Made by a program: the position numbers and the translations under genes | Shown: positions 53,685-63,338 of the stretch, piece by piece | Layout of the letters: each line of letters starts with the position of its first letter | Numbering within the stretch: the first letter of the stretch is position 1 | The notes under the pieces: generated by a model | Seen by the model: the letters and a program-made list of their open reading frames with translations, nothing else | The model's database searches: none | Told to the model about the DNA's origin: nothing | DNA from: Bdellovibrionales bacterium | GTDB lineage: Bacteria; Bdellovibrionota; Bdellovibrionia; Bdellovibrionales; UBA1609 | DNA length: 64,000 nt | Direction: 5' to 3' | Assembly (NCBI GenBank): GCA_016716765.1 | Contig: JADJVA010000006.1 | Span: forward strand, 372,001-436,000

Positions 53685-55832
53685 GTGGCGATCACAAATT
53701 GGTCCATTGGGATGAAAAATAGATTTAAGAGTCAGTTGCTCAAATATCGTACACTTCGGCTACAGAAATATACGTTGATGGTCTCATTAACTTTGTTGAT
53801 CGTTCTATTTCAGAACTGTGATCCAGCTGGAGTTCCTATCGGAAGTGCGCCACATGGTGATGGATTTGTCGATAGTGCGAGCGGAAATGGCAATGGAAGC
53901 GGCAACAATCCACCCGGAGGAAATAGCACGCCGCCACCCGGAGGCGGCACACCACCACCTGGCGGCGGCACACCACCACCAGTTGTGACGGGCAACCCTC
54001 CCCCGCCTAATCCAACTGGGATTGCTTTAGCAGCAAATACAGTTAATAGCATTTCTTTGACTTGGACTGCGGGAGGAGGAAGCACGGTCGCCTATCGGGT
54101 GGCTTATCAGGAAGGAACAACAGCTCCGGCAAATTGTGGGAGCGGGACGGTGCTCTCAGTTAATTCCACAGTTGGCTTGGCTGCCAATTTGACAAGAGCT
54201 AAGCAATACTCTTTTCGAGTTTGTGCCGTAAATGGCAATACGACTCCAGATATGTCTTCCGGAATCACCTATACGACCGGTACGAGGTGTTTTCAGAATC
54301 CAGCTCCCACAATTGTGCAGGACACTTTTGCGAGTTTTTCTTTTCCGATGGGAATGGGTCCGCTCTCAGGCACGGCTACGAATATTCCGCAAGTCGCTGT
54401 GACGGGAACAAATGCTGGAGGACCCTACGATCTAAATCAGACTTATTCGCTTCGATGCACAACTTCTGTCAATAATATTATCGACGTTGATTGTGCAGAT
54501 AATAACGGAACCAATTTTAATAATAATGCGGCAAACATCCGATTTCAGCAGCCAGCGAATAGTCAATGTCAACCGACAGGTCCCGTCACAGTGACAATGG
54601 TCGCTCGAGATGAGTGTGGTGCTGAGTCCCCTGCAAAAACAATTGTCGTAAACGTGACAAACGAGTGTCTTCCAGAGGCAAAAGTTGTAGCTGTAGAAAA
54701 GGCACAGAATGATCAGTTTGGAAGTCAGGTGGCCATTGACGGTGACTACGCAGTTGTCGTTGAAACGGGTGACAGTGAAGGCGGTGACGGGGCTGGAGCT
54801 GCGAATGTCTTTTTTTACAATGGCACCAGTTGGATTTTTCAGCAAAAATTGATTCCTACAGAAGCCGCAGTGAGCGATAACATGAAGAGCGTTGCCATTA
54901 GCGGAAGTAGAATCGTTTTGGGGAGTCCCTATCACCCCACCGCTGGAGTTGGAGCCGTCTTTGTTTTTGATCGCTCTGGCTCTACTTGGACACAAACCGC
55001 CAAGATCACTCCATCTCAACCTAACGTGCAAGATGTGGGTGACCTTTTTGGATACTCCGTGGCTCTTTCGGGCAATCAGTTGGTGGTCGGGGCACCTTGG
55101 GATAACAACGTTGAAACAGCAGGATCAAAATTGGCCTACGCGGGTGCCGTTTATGTCTACAACTTGTCAGGTGGCGCATGGGTTCAAGATGGAAGCAAAG
55201 TTGTCGTTAGTGGAAATACCGGACGCAATGAATTTGGAGCAAGTGTTGCAATAGGCACGAATTACATTGTGGTCGGCGCACCTCACAATGAGACGTTCAA
55301 GGGAAATGGCAATGGCAAGGCGTACGTGTTGAAAAAGCCTGCCACGAACTGGACAGTTTCTCAGACCTTAGAGTCTTCAAATAAAAAAGCCGGAGATATG
55401 TTTGGAATTTCGGTGAAGACTGATGGGACGCGGATCGCTGTTGGGGCCATCTTTGCCACAGGGCGGGCTGGTCAAACCTCGTCGGGAGCCGCTTACATCT
55501 TCGAAAATACGGGTAGCTGGGTTCAAACTGCATCAATTGGCGCAAGTGATGTGGCAAATGGAGATCGTTTTGGAGTTTCAATTGCTCTAGCTGGAGATGA
55601 TTTACTTATTGGCTCTCACTGGGATGATTCAAAAACTGGCGCTGTTTATCACTATCGACGCAGTGGCGCTAGCTGGACTCAGAGTTTTAAAATTATGTCG
55701 CGTGACAGAGCTCTCAACGATGAGTTTGGAAGTTCGGTTGCTATGTCTAACCGTCGAGCTATTTGCGGCAGTCGTTTGGATGATGGAGCGGCCGAAAATA
55801 TTGGAGCGGCCTACATTGTCAATCTCAAATGA
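53685..55832 (+). CDS. FG-GAP repeat lipoprotein with Fn3-like domain
   Basis: I choose GTG 53685 because AGGGGGAG lies 5 nt upstream; the frame is open from 53646 (715 residues). The lipobox is IVLFQNC, with Asn before Cys. Then come a Gly/Asn linker and a PPPGGGT repeat linker, an Fn3-like domain (GIALAANTVNSISLTWTA), a cysteine-containing domain, and from about residue 340 a series of FG-GAP repeats (DQFGSQVAIDGDYAVV, DLFGYSVALSGNQLVVGAP, NEFGASVAIGTNYIVVGAP, DRFGVSIALAGDDLLIGS), which should form a beta-propeller as in integrin alpha chains. It is probably a surface-exposed binding protein. Confidence 0.82.
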   Translation: MAITNWSIGMKNRFKSQLLKYRTLRLQKYTLMVSLTLLIVLFQNCDPAGVPIGSAPHGDGFVDSASGNGNGSGNNPPGGNSTPPPGGGTPPPGGGTPPPVVTGNPPPPNPTGIALAANTVNSISLTWTAGGGSTVAYRVAYQEGTTAPANCGSGTVLSVNSTVGLAANLTRAKQYSFRVCAVNGNTTPDMSSGITYTTGTRCFQNPAPTIVQDTFASFSFPMGMGPLSGTATNIPQVAVTGTNAGGPYDLNQTYSLRCTTSVNNIIDVDCADNNGTNFNNNAANIRFQQPANSQCQPTGPVTVTMVARDECGAESPAKTIVVNVTNECLPEAKVVAVEKAQNDQFGSQVAIDGDYAVVVETGDSEGGDGAGAANVFFYNGTSWIFQQKLIPTEAAVSDNMKSVAISGSRIVLGSPYHPTAGVGAVFVFDRSGSTWTQTAKITPSQPNVQDVGDLFGYSVALSGNQLVVGAPWDNNVETAGSKLAYAGAVYVYNLSGGAWVQDGSKVVVSGNTGRNEFGASVAIGTNYIVVGAPHNETFKGNGNGKAYVLKKPATNWTVSQTLESSNKKAGDMFGISVKTDGTRIAVGAIFATGRAGQTSSGAAYIFENTGSWVQTASIGASDVANGDRFGVSIALAGDDLLIGSHWDDSKTGAVYHYRRSGASWTQSFKIMSRDRALNDEFGSSVAMSNRRAICGSRLDDGAAENIGAAYIVNLK

Positions 55833-55904
55833 CTGTGCTGGCGGGTTGAGGTCTGAAGAATGTTTCGAATGCTGAGATTTTTTGGGAACAAGAGGGGTAA
55901 GAGA

Positions 55905-58004
55905 ATGAGTCAAAGGAATATAAAATTGAAAAGTAGCCAGATAATATTAGGCCTATCTTTCGCATTATCGCCATTGACCTCATTTGGACTTGCTGTTGAC
56001 GGCTCAGAGGAATTTCCAGGTCAGCGGGCCGGAATCGTGGCTCTTTATGAATTCAATGATACAACAGGTCCTGTTCTTGATACTTCCGGCGTTGGCACCC
56101 CTTTGAATTTAACGATTGATTCTCCCGCATCTGTCATTCGTTCTGGAGGAGCCCTTGATATTGAAGCGCCAACCTTGATTCATTCAGGCGGGCCGGCCAC
56201 AAAGATCATAGATGCCTGCAAAGCATCCAATGAATTGACCATTGAAGCCTGGGTTGAGAATAATCAGGATCGTCCGCCCCGTCCGAAGCCCGTGAGAATT
56301 GTCACGCTATCAAATAAGGCGGGAAATGCCGCAGATCAACTTTCATCCACCAATCGAAACTTTTTCTTAGGGCAAGATTATATAGATTCAAATCGATTTC
56401 ATGGGGTTGTGAGAACGTCTGGAAGTCGTGACGGAGCAGAAGTTATTACTGAGCAAGGAGTTTCTGCATTTAAGAAACTCCAACACGTCTTTTTCTCTCG
56501 TGATGCTTCTGGTGTTACCCGTCTTTATGTGAGCGATGAGTATGGGGTCAATATATTGCGGGAGACAGTTCTGAGCAATGAGACAAGGGGAACCTTTACC
56601 AACTGGGACAATGGAATGATATTGGGTATTGGAAATGAAATTTCATATCTTGATCCAGCTGCACGTGCTGATGCAGTTGAAACAAAATTCAAAACAGAAG
56701 AGAGAGCTTGGCTTGGGAAGATTCATCTCCTCGCTATATATTGTCGAGCGCTCACACCTAAGGACATTAGCGGAGATGCGGCACCAGGGAATAAAGTGTA
56801 TCCTGCTTACAAGCCTGTGCCTGGAGATCCTATTACCGAAGGCAGAAAAAAGGCGATTTTGCTCTATAAGCGTTTAGCTGGAGTGAGCACTTCAATAGAC
56901 AATCCAATCGTGAGGGAGATGGGTCAACGGATAGATGCTCAAGACATGATTGGCGCGGCTGATTTGGCCTCTCAAGAAGCTGATTTTTATAATATTACAG
57001 TTCGTGACTTTGCTGGTCGAATGTCAACACGCGATGAAACGGTCAATGCTCCTCTGAGCGACTTTGTTGCAACAGTGATTGGCGTCACTCGCGATGATAT
57101 CAATGCGAAGCAATTGTTGACAGGTAACTTCACTTATCAGGGGGATCCTCGTAAGGCGGCCGTCGTGCGAAATACTTTGGACGATATTGTCACTACTAAC
57201 AATCATTATGACGCCCTGTCGAGCGGAAATTTTGATTTAAAAAGAGTATTAGTTAAAGTTGATGGACAAAAAATTTATAATGGTGCTGGTGGGGTAGTAG
57301 ACAATCCTGATCCAGCTGGAGTGTTGACGAGTCGCGCTTTTCTCCAAGCGCATGCATCGGCTGGAACCAATCGACGCATCGTCCAGTATTCCTTTAAGGT
57401 TTTTCTCTGCAATGATATTGAGGGATGGGCAGATTCTAAGCAGTCAGATAACTGGGTTGGGCGTGATGTCGATCGTTTCCCAGGGGGAGATACGGCCCAG
57501 TATTCGTCCAAATGTGCTGCTTGTCACAGCGTGATGGATTCTCTGAGAAACGCTTTTTCTCGTTATGACTTTTCAAATGATGTTATTAAGTACGCCTCTA
57601 TCATGCCTGATGGAAATGGCGACAGTCGGGAAACGATGGAGGAAAGTCCATCGGGAATTTCAGCTAAAATGAATCGCAATGCAGATACCTTTCCTGGTGG
57701 ATTTCCATCATCCGGAGACAGCTTTATTAATTACATACGGTCGGGTGCCAACAAATCCTACTTTGATTGGGGATCAAAGGTATCTGGTTCTGGAGCTTCA
57801 GAATTCGGTTTGATGTTAAGTGAATCAGGAGCATTTCCGCGTTGCTTGGCTCGCAGAGTTTTTCGCTCAGTATGTAAGCGCGATCCAGTGAGTTTTGAAG
57901 AGGACATGTTAAAAAATGCGGCGAGATCCTTTACGGAAGCGAATTACAGTCTCAGGGAATTATTTAAGCGCATTGCGATCAGCAGAGAATGTTTGGGCCA
58001 ATAA
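55905..58004 (+). CDS. Secreted LamG-like protein with C-terminal c-type heme motif
   Basis: I use the ATG at 55905, preceded by AAGAGGGGTAAG (699 residues; frame open from 55860). After a signal peptide (LGLSFALSPLTSFG) comes a LamG/concanavalin-type domain (GIVALYEFNDTTGPVLDTSG ... LTIEAWVENN ... ARADAVETKF, residues about 25-260). The second half contains CAACH near residue 544 within an all-helical region, a layout seen in DUF1549/DUF1588-type planctomycete cytochromes. It lies directly before a lipoprotein and a DUF1501 gene, the usual partners of such cytochrome proteins. Catalytic role unknown. Confidence 0.75.
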   Translation: MSQRNIKLKSSQIILGLSFALSPLTSFGLAVDGSEEFPGQRAGIVALYEFNDTTGPVLDTSGVGTPLNLTIDSPASVIRSGGALDIEAPTLIHSGGPATKIIDACKASNELTIEAWVENNQDRPPRPKPVRIVTLSNKAGNAADQLSSTNRNFFLGQDYIDSNRFHGVVRTSGSRDGAEVITEQGVSAFKKLQHVFFSRDASGVTRLYVSDEYGVNILRETVLSNETRGTFTNWDNGMILGIGNEISYLDPAARADAVETKFKTEERAWLGKIHLLAIYCRALTPKDISGDAAPGNKVYPAYKPVPGDPITEGRKKAILLYKRLAGVSTSIDNPIVREMGQRIDAQDMIGAADLASQEADFYNITVRDFAGRMSTRDETVNAPLSDFVATVIGVTRDDINAKQLLTGNFTYQGDPRKAAVVRNTLDDIVTTNNHYDALSSGNFDLKRVLVKVDGQKIYNGAGGVVDNPDPAGVLTSRAFLQAHASAGTNRRIVQYSFKVFLCNDIEGWADSKQSDNWVGRDVDRFPGGDTAQYSSKCAACHSVMDSLRNAFSRYDFSNDVIKYASIMPDGNGDSRETMEESPSGISAKMNRNADTFPGGFPSSGDSFINYIRSGANKSYFDWGSKVSGSGASEFGLMLSESGAFPRCLARRVFRSVCKRDPVSFEEDMLKNAARSFTEANYSLRELFKRIAISRECLGQ

Positions 58005-58045
58005 TTGAATATTAAATATTAAACGAATGAACAGGGGAGAATAGA

Positions 58046-58738
58046 ATGTCTGTTAAAATAAAAGGAAAAATCAGAATTTTCTCGGTGGTGATTGGGCTCT
58101 TTATGACAATGGTGTTTGTCGGTCACGGTTGCAGTGATCTCTTGGGACGAAGTTCAAACAAGGACACAGCGTCAAGTGGACCCGCTAGTGATGAAAATCA
58201 GGATTTCGATGTGATTCCTGGTGAAAGAACGGTATCGACCGTTTATGCGAAGCAAATATTGGACAATATGACTTCCTGCTCAGGAATAGGAACACCTAGC
58301 GTTTCGACTGTTCAGGAATGGACTCAGCGGTTGGGCACCATTTCAGAATATGGCTACGCGACTTCGATTTCAGGACCAATGATGATGGGGATCGTGGCAA
58401 TTGCTGGGGAAATTTGTAATGACTTAGTTTCTTTAGAAACACCAAAGCCAGATGTTCAACGAATTATCTTTGACGGAATTGATTTTACTCGGGGACCTTC
58501 TTCGGTATCAAGTGGGGCGATTCGTTTGGTGGTCAACCGACTGGCCCGAAGTTGTTGGCAACGTGACAACATTACGAGTCTCGGACCTCAGGGGGAGCCC
58601 AGCGAGACAGATGTAATCGATACTGCTTATCGAGATATTGTTCAGGCCGGAACAGGTGATACACCAGCACAAACAAGAGCTGGTATGTTGGCTGTATGCA
58701 CGGGGATGTTATCTAGTTTAAGCGCAGTTGAATTTTAA
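58046..58738 (+). CDS. Lipoprotein of unknown function
   Basis: The 230 residues begin with a lipoprotein signal (LFMTMVFVGHGC). A disordered Ser/Asp/Asn linker leads to a helical domain with cysteines at DNMTSC, GEIC, RSCWQ and LAVC, which may form disulfides or bind metal. AGGGGAGA precedes the ATG. It sits between the LamG-cytochrome and the DUF1501 gene in a tight same-strand run, so it is probably a partner of both. Confidence 0.68.
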   Translation: MSVKIKGKIRIFSVVIGLFMTMVFVGHGCSDLLGRSSNKDTASSGPASDENQDFDVIPGERTVSTVYAKQILDNMTSCSGIGTPSVSTVQEWTQRLGTISEYGYATSISGPMMMGIVAIAGEICNDLVSLETPKPDVQRIIFDGIDFTRGPSSVSSGAIRLVVNRLARSCWQRDNITSLGPQGEPSETDVIDTAYRDIVQAGTGDTPAQTRAGMLAVCTGMLSSLSAVEF

Positions 58739-58767
58739 AATTGAAAAAATGAAAGTTGAGGATTTTT

Positions 58768-60246
58768 ATGAGCAAATTGAGCAAAAAAGATAGATTTAAG
58801 ATCATTGAAATGGAAGAAAGAAACCCAGAGCTGAAGGAACGCAATACCGTTTCTCGGAACTATGTTCAGCAGCACGGGAAACCAATGTCGCGAAGGGAGC
58901 TTTTGGCTTCAGGAATGATGCACTTTGGTGCCGCGATGACTCTTCCTTCCATCTATAACGTGTTGGCAAACAATGGGGTGGCTCAAGCGGCCGAGTTAGT
59001 TTGTTCAAAGGGAGGGAATACAGATCTTGCAGCACTCGTCACTCTCAGTCTGTCGGGGGGAGCGGGGTTGTCTGGAAATTGGGTTCCTCACGATGCCGGT
59101 GGACAATTACTTCCATCATACAATCGATTGGGTATGGGAGCCACTTCCCAACTGAATGTGGACCGCAGCGAGTTTGGTGGTGGACCTTTTGTAGCGACGA
59201 GCCAACTCTTGGCCGGTATTCGAACAACTTCTACTCCGGGAACAAGAGATAAAACATCATTTGTTGGAGTTTGTGTCACATCTCAAGATGACTCAGGCAA
59301 CAACAAGTTTGACGTGACTGGAATGGCAGCCAAATCAGGGCTCGAGGGAAGCCTCCTGAAAAACCTGGGTACTCAACAGACCGAAACTGGAACAAAACAT
59401 GCTTATGCTTTTGTGCAGCCGCCGACTCCGTTGGTAGTGAGCCAATACAACGACATTACAAGTGCTCTGGGAGTAGCGGGAAGTTTGAATGCGCTAAGTA
59501 CGACCCAAAAAGGCCGTCTTTTTAAGATGGTTGAAGATTTGAGCACCACTCAAGCCCGCCAGATTGCTCAGTATTCAGGTGGAAGTAAGTTGGGCGATTT
59601 GATTAGGTGTGCGACTGGTCAAAACAAGGAACTCATGAGCAATTCAGATCCTGGCACGAGTCCTCTTAGCAATGCCGCTATCGCTGGTGTTTGGGGATTA
59701 AATGCCAACACTGCAACCAACAACAGGGACTTTGTTTTTGGGGCCATGGTTTACAATGCGCTCAAAGGCAATTGTGGATCAGTCAATCTTGAGCTTGGGG
59801 GCTATGACTATCATGGTAATCCACGGGCTACCACTGATGGGCGTGATCTTCAGGCAGGTCAAGTCATCGGTCGAATATTAGAGTCATTTGCAGCGATGGG
59901 CAAACCAGGAATGGTCTATGTTTGTTCGGATGGAGCAGTGGGTTCTGTGGTGTCTGATACCTCAAGTGCGCAATTTACAAGTGATCGTGGTGGAGGCGGT
60001 AGTGCATTAATGTTTGCCTATCATCCAACTGGACGTCCTGTAACGAGTGCCTTCCAGTTGGGTCATTTCACAGAGGGACAGCAGGCCAATGATCGCCACT
60101 TTGTTGGGGGAAGTCCTCAGGTCGCTGCGGCCTCCGTGTTTGCAAATTACCTCTCTCTCAGTGGTCGACTGAACTTATTTGACACAAGATTATTGACCAA
60201 CGAACAACTGAATGAAGCTGTTAAAATTTTCAAACCAGTAGGGTGA
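58768..60246 (+). CDS. DUF1501-family secreted protein
   Basis: I use the ATG at 58768 with TTGAGGA upstream (492 residues; frame open from a TTG at 58756). Residues about 40-75 hold a twin-arginine-like signal, MSRRELLASGMMHFGAAM, ending near AQAAE. The rest matches the DUF1501 alkaline-phosphatase-like fold: LSLSGGAGLSGNWVPHD at the start, LELGGYDYHGNP, and MVYVCSDGAVGSV. The family normally pairs with DUF1800- or DUF1549-type proteins. It is likely folded before export. It ends 4 bp before the next gene. Confidence 0.8.
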   Translation: MSKLSKKDRFKIIEMEERNPELKERNTVSRNYVQQHGKPMSRRELLASGMMHFGAAMTLPSIYNVLANNGVAQAAELVCSKGGNTDLAALVTLSLSGGAGLSGNWVPHDAGGQLLPSYNRLGMGATSQLNVDRSEFGGGPFVATSQLLAGIRTTSTPGTRDKTSFVGVCVTSQDDSGNNKFDVTGMAAKSGLEGSLLKNLGTQQTETGTKHAYAFVQPPTPLVVSQYNDITSALGVAGSLNALSTTQKGRLFKMVEDLSTTQARQIAQYSGGSKLGDLIRCATGQNKELMSNSDPGTSPLSNAAIAGVWGLNANTATNNRDFVFGAMVYNALKGNCGSVNLELGGYDYHGNPRATTDGRDLQAGQVIGRILESFAAMGKPGMVYVCSDGAVGSVVSDTSSAQFTSDRGGGGSALMFAYHPTGRPVTSAFQLGHFTEGQQANDRHFVGGSPQVAAASVFANYLSLSGRLNLFDTRLLTNEQLNEAVKIFKPVG

Positions 60247-60250
60247 GTTT

Positions 60251-61837
60251 ATGTGGATGAAGGGACGTTTACTTGCGGTAATTGGGATAATTGGAGTTCT
60301 GCCTCTGTTCTATAACAATTGCTCTCCCTCTCATGAGAACTCTGGGGGCGCTAGCTCTCAGAGTAAGAATGGGTGCAGCGATATGTCGGAATTGTTTAGC
60401 CGAACCTACCATCCCTTCGTTAAGCAACATTGCGCCACCTGTCATGTGCCAGGTGGCCTTGGAAAGGGCACTTTTGCTGACTCCAATTTGACTGTTGCCT
60501 GGCGTTCGTTTGAAGTAACCGGCTTTTCTAAAATATCAGAATATTCCGTAAATCCCTCTCATCAATCTCCCTACACAGGTCCACAGCATGAGGCAGAGAT
60601 TTCTCAGCTTCGTGAAACCTGGGTCAAAGGGATTGAGGAGACAGAACGAAACTGCAAAGATGGTGTCCCAATTGATGACACGGAGGACGATGGCCCTCGC
60701 ATTCGGACCAAGAGCAAGGGAATCAACGCTAACTTTGCAACGGGTCAGGCTGTGACTTTGTCCTGGGGTCTTGATCGGGAGCTGATCGCAGATGATGGGA
60801 TGACTTTGCCCTCGTTGCCCGGAGCACTTTTTGAAGTGAAGGTCAGTGTGCAAGACGTCTTGGGAATAAAGTCCTATCTTATTTCGGAGCCACGAATCCG
60901 TGGATCCTCGGTAGATATTGAAGTGAAGAGTATTCGATTTTCAGTCAATGGCAAGAGCCTTTCTGGCAATCTGACTTTTAATGCAGTAAATGAGGCCATC
61001 AGGGCAGGAACAAATGTCTTATTATCAGCTGGTACCAATGTTGCGCCGATTAAAGTGAGTTATTCGGATGTCATCGCAGTATCTTTTGGAAGTCTTGAAA
61101 TTCCATCGGAGCCGATCCCTCCTCCGTCCGCAGGTCCGCAAGTAGCTTTCTCAGTGGCAGCTTCATCTGTTGTCGAGTCGGCTGGCTTGGCGACGGTGAG
61201 AGTGAACCTTTCGCAGCCGTCGGCGAAGTACATCACGGTGACTATTCGCGTGAATGGCCAGACGACATCCTCAGCGCTTTGCTGTATCGATAACTTTACA
61301 AACGAGGAACAGGAGAATATCAGCATCAATCGCTTTGATTGGGACTACAAAGTGAAGGCTTATTCAGTCGTTATACCTCCCGGCGAGACTTTCAAGAATT
61401 TTGAGATTGATATTGGAAATGATCAGAGAGATGAGGGAGCTAGCGAAACGCTAGTGCTTGATTTGGATGCGATTGGTACTGTTAATGCGGTCGTGGGATC
61501 AGTAGGCCGCCACACTTTAACATTGCAAGACGATGACGATCCTTATACTGGAGCGGCCTTGACGATGACTCAACTTTTGCGTCCAGGAGGAATTCTTTAT
61601 GTGAATTGCCTGGGCTGCCATAACTCTGTAAACAATGAGGGTGGGTACGACATTACGGATTGGCAGGGTCTAATTGATAACCGTATCTTGATACCCTATG
61701 ATGTCAACAGCAAGGCTTTTGTGCGAATGAATAGCAGGGTTGCGGGCTTGCCACCCATGCCTTTTACAGGCTTGCTTGAAACAGAGAAGAGAAGGGCCGT
61801 GCAGGACTGGATTATGGCTGGCGCACAAAACAACTAG
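60251..61837 (+). CDS. Lipoprotein with two heme c motifs and a Calx-beta domain
   Basis: The 528-residue lipoprotein has the lipobox LPLFYNNC. It carries CATCH near residue 60 and CLGCH near residue 455, so two c-type hemes. Between them are a copper type II monooxygenase-like or plain beta region (FEVKVSVQDV ... IRFSVNGKSLSG) and a Calx-beta domain (VAFSVAASSVVESAGLATVRVNLSQPS, DEGASETLVLDLD). The methionine segment GLPPMPFTG fits an axial ligand. It closes the gene set from 53685 and probably carries electrons at the cell surface. Confidence 0.78.
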   Translation: MWMKGRLLAVIGIIGVLPLFYNNCSPSHENSGGASSQSKNGCSDMSELFSRTYHPFVKQHCATCHVPGGLGKGTFADSNLTVAWRSFEVTGFSKISEYSVNPSHQSPYTGPQHEAEISQLRETWVKGIEETERNCKDGVPIDDTEDDGPRIRTKSKGINANFATGQAVTLSWGLDRELIADDGMTLPSLPGALFEVKVSVQDVLGIKSYLISEPRIRGSSVDIEVKSIRFSVNGKSLSGNLTFNAVNEAIRAGTNVLLSAGTNVAPIKVSYSDVIAVSFGSLEIPSEPIPPPSAGPQVAFSVAASSVVESAGLATVRVNLSQPSAKYITVTIRVNGQTTSSALCCIDNFTNEEQENISINRFDWDYKVKAYSVVIPPGETFKNFEIDIGNDQRDEGASETLVLDLDAIGTVNAVVGSVGRHTLTLQDDDDPYTGAALTMTQLLRPGGILYVNCLGCHNSVNNEGGYDITDWQGLIDNRILIPYDVNSKAFVRMNSRVAGLPPMPFTGLLETEKRRAVQDWIMAGAQNN

Positions 61838-63214
61838 TTATTGAGATTGGACGGCTTCTTCGTACAATCTGGTAAGAAAGTATATAAGTGACTCGGTGGC
61901 CATCTGTTTGGTCATTTTGTAGTGTGCCGACATTAACTGAGAAACTGCATTGATGCTTCTGTGACCATCAATTGCAGTGAGAACTTCGAATTGAAATCGA
62001 CTTTGGTTTGAAACCGAATCGAGATATCCTTCTTTTGGAATGGGAAGGTCATAATTTTCTAGCCAGGACGGAAGATAAGAGTACTTTCCGGGATCCTTTC
62101 CCTTTCTCATTTTGCAGGCTCTGAAGGCCCAGATTTTTTCTTGTCGCCAGTGGCCGCTGTGAGGAGACTGAAGATAGGGGAGGCTTCGTTCCTGCCACTC
62201 GAGAATATCGAATCCCGCATTCGTGAGCAATTCCTGGATTTCAGTGGGAGAATAGTGGATGGACTCAAGACCATAGCCAAAGCCAAGAGGGCCCAGGTTA
62301 ATCCATTCTCCCTTCATTCTCAGCGAGTAGTTCATTCGACGTGCCAGTGTTTTCAAGTCAATGGGAACGATATCCACAAACCAGGGAGTCAAGATGGCCT
62401 CCAGGGACTCTCTTTTTACCGGTAAATTGAGAGCATCAGCAAAAAGAAATGAGAGGTTACCAGCTCGGCCAAGCGGATTTCTGAGAGTCTGAAGAGCGCA
62501 TGTGGCTTCAAGTGAGACGGGTGAAATGGGAAACTCAAAATAATCTAGCGCTTTTTGTTGTTGCATAGCCTGAGCAACGAACATCAACAGGGGGTTGATA
62601 TCGACAGATGTAAGACTCCATTCTGGGTGTTGATGGGCCAATTCAAACCCAAGTCGCCCAGCACCTCCACCAAGGATAACAAGTTGACTCCATGAGGATT
62701 GGTCCGGTGGCGTTATTGAGTCAAAAATCTGTATGGTCTCAGTGAGTTCGTTGTTTTCCCACGCCCAATCTCGAAATAGAAGATCCATATAAGTGCGAGG
62801 CCCTTGCTTCGTTGGTATCTTATTGGGAGTCTCGGGTAGAGACGATCGATGATCAGGCTGAGTCTTGTTGTTAAAGAGTGGATCCAATAATGAAGTCATT
62901 TGGTGAAGGTTGTGTTCCATGCCTTTCGCCATGAGTTCAAGTCGCCTTATAGTTGAGGCTTGAAGGTCGACGCTTCGCAATTGCGTGTTCAAGGAAGAGA
63001 CTTTCTGTTTGAGGTAAGAAAGATAGGAGCCGCATTTGCTCATCCACTGTGTTCGAACCGATTCGGGCGAAGAGAAGAGCCACGGAATTTCGTTGAGAAA
63101 AGGAAAGGCGGTTGAGCAAGATGCGCATTGCCAAACACTTTCCTTTGTCAGATCTAGGTTACTTGCACCGCAACTGGGGCAGATGAGGGCTGAGTACAAT
63201 GAGGGCACGTCCAC
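61838..63214 (-). CDS. Zinc-ribbon, N2227-like methyltransferase with PqqD-like tail
   Basis: The 458-residue cytoplasmic protein starts at GTG 63214 with AAGGAG upstream. Residues 10-50 form a zinc ribbon (CPSCGAS ... CASCSTAF). The centre is a SAM-dependent methyltransferase: LVILGGGAGRLGFEL (motif I), SVDINPLL, ADALNLP and EWINLGPLGFGYG, the last typical of carnosine N-methyltransferase (N2227) relatives. The C-terminal ~60 residues resemble PqqD (FEVLTAIDGHRSINAVSQLM), a peptide-binding chaperone of modified peptides. It might methylate a peptide or a histidine derivative. The substrate is unknown. Confidence 0.75.
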   Translation of the reverse strand: MDVPSLYSALICPSCGASNLDLTKESVWQCASCSTAFPFLNEIPWLFSSPESVRTQWMSKCGSYLSYLKQKVSSLNTQLRSVDLQASTIRRLELMAKGMEHNLHQMTSLLDPLFNNKTQPDHRSSLPETPNKIPTKQGPRTYMDLLFRDWAWENNELTETIQIFDSITPPDQSSWSQLVILGGGAGRLGFELAHQHPEWSLTSVDINPLLMFVAQAMQQQKALDYFEFPISPVSLEATCALQTLRNPLGRAGNLSFLFADALNLPVKRESLEAILTPWFVDIVPIDLKTLARRMNYSLRMKGEWINLGPLGFGYGLESIHYSPTEIQELLTNAGFDILEWQERSLPYLQSPHSGHWRQEKIWAFRACKMRKGKDPGKYSYLPSWLENYDLPIPKEGYLDSVSNQSRFQFEVLTAIDGHRSINAVSQLMSAHYKMTKQMATESLIYFLTRLYEEAVQSQ

Positions 63215-63338
63215 TGGAGGCTCCTTCGACCAGATGATCGACTTTGAAGGCTAGAATTTAGTCCTTGGAAACTAGATTAAAAATAGACTGCCCCTTGGGC
63301 AATCCAAATCTGTGTCAAAATGGGATATAAAGAAAAAA

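Noticed and set aside
54432..55031. 199-codon minus-strand frame inside the FG-GAP gene
   Set aside because: Shadow of the plus-strand repeats; cysteine-rich random composition and no ribosome-binding site.
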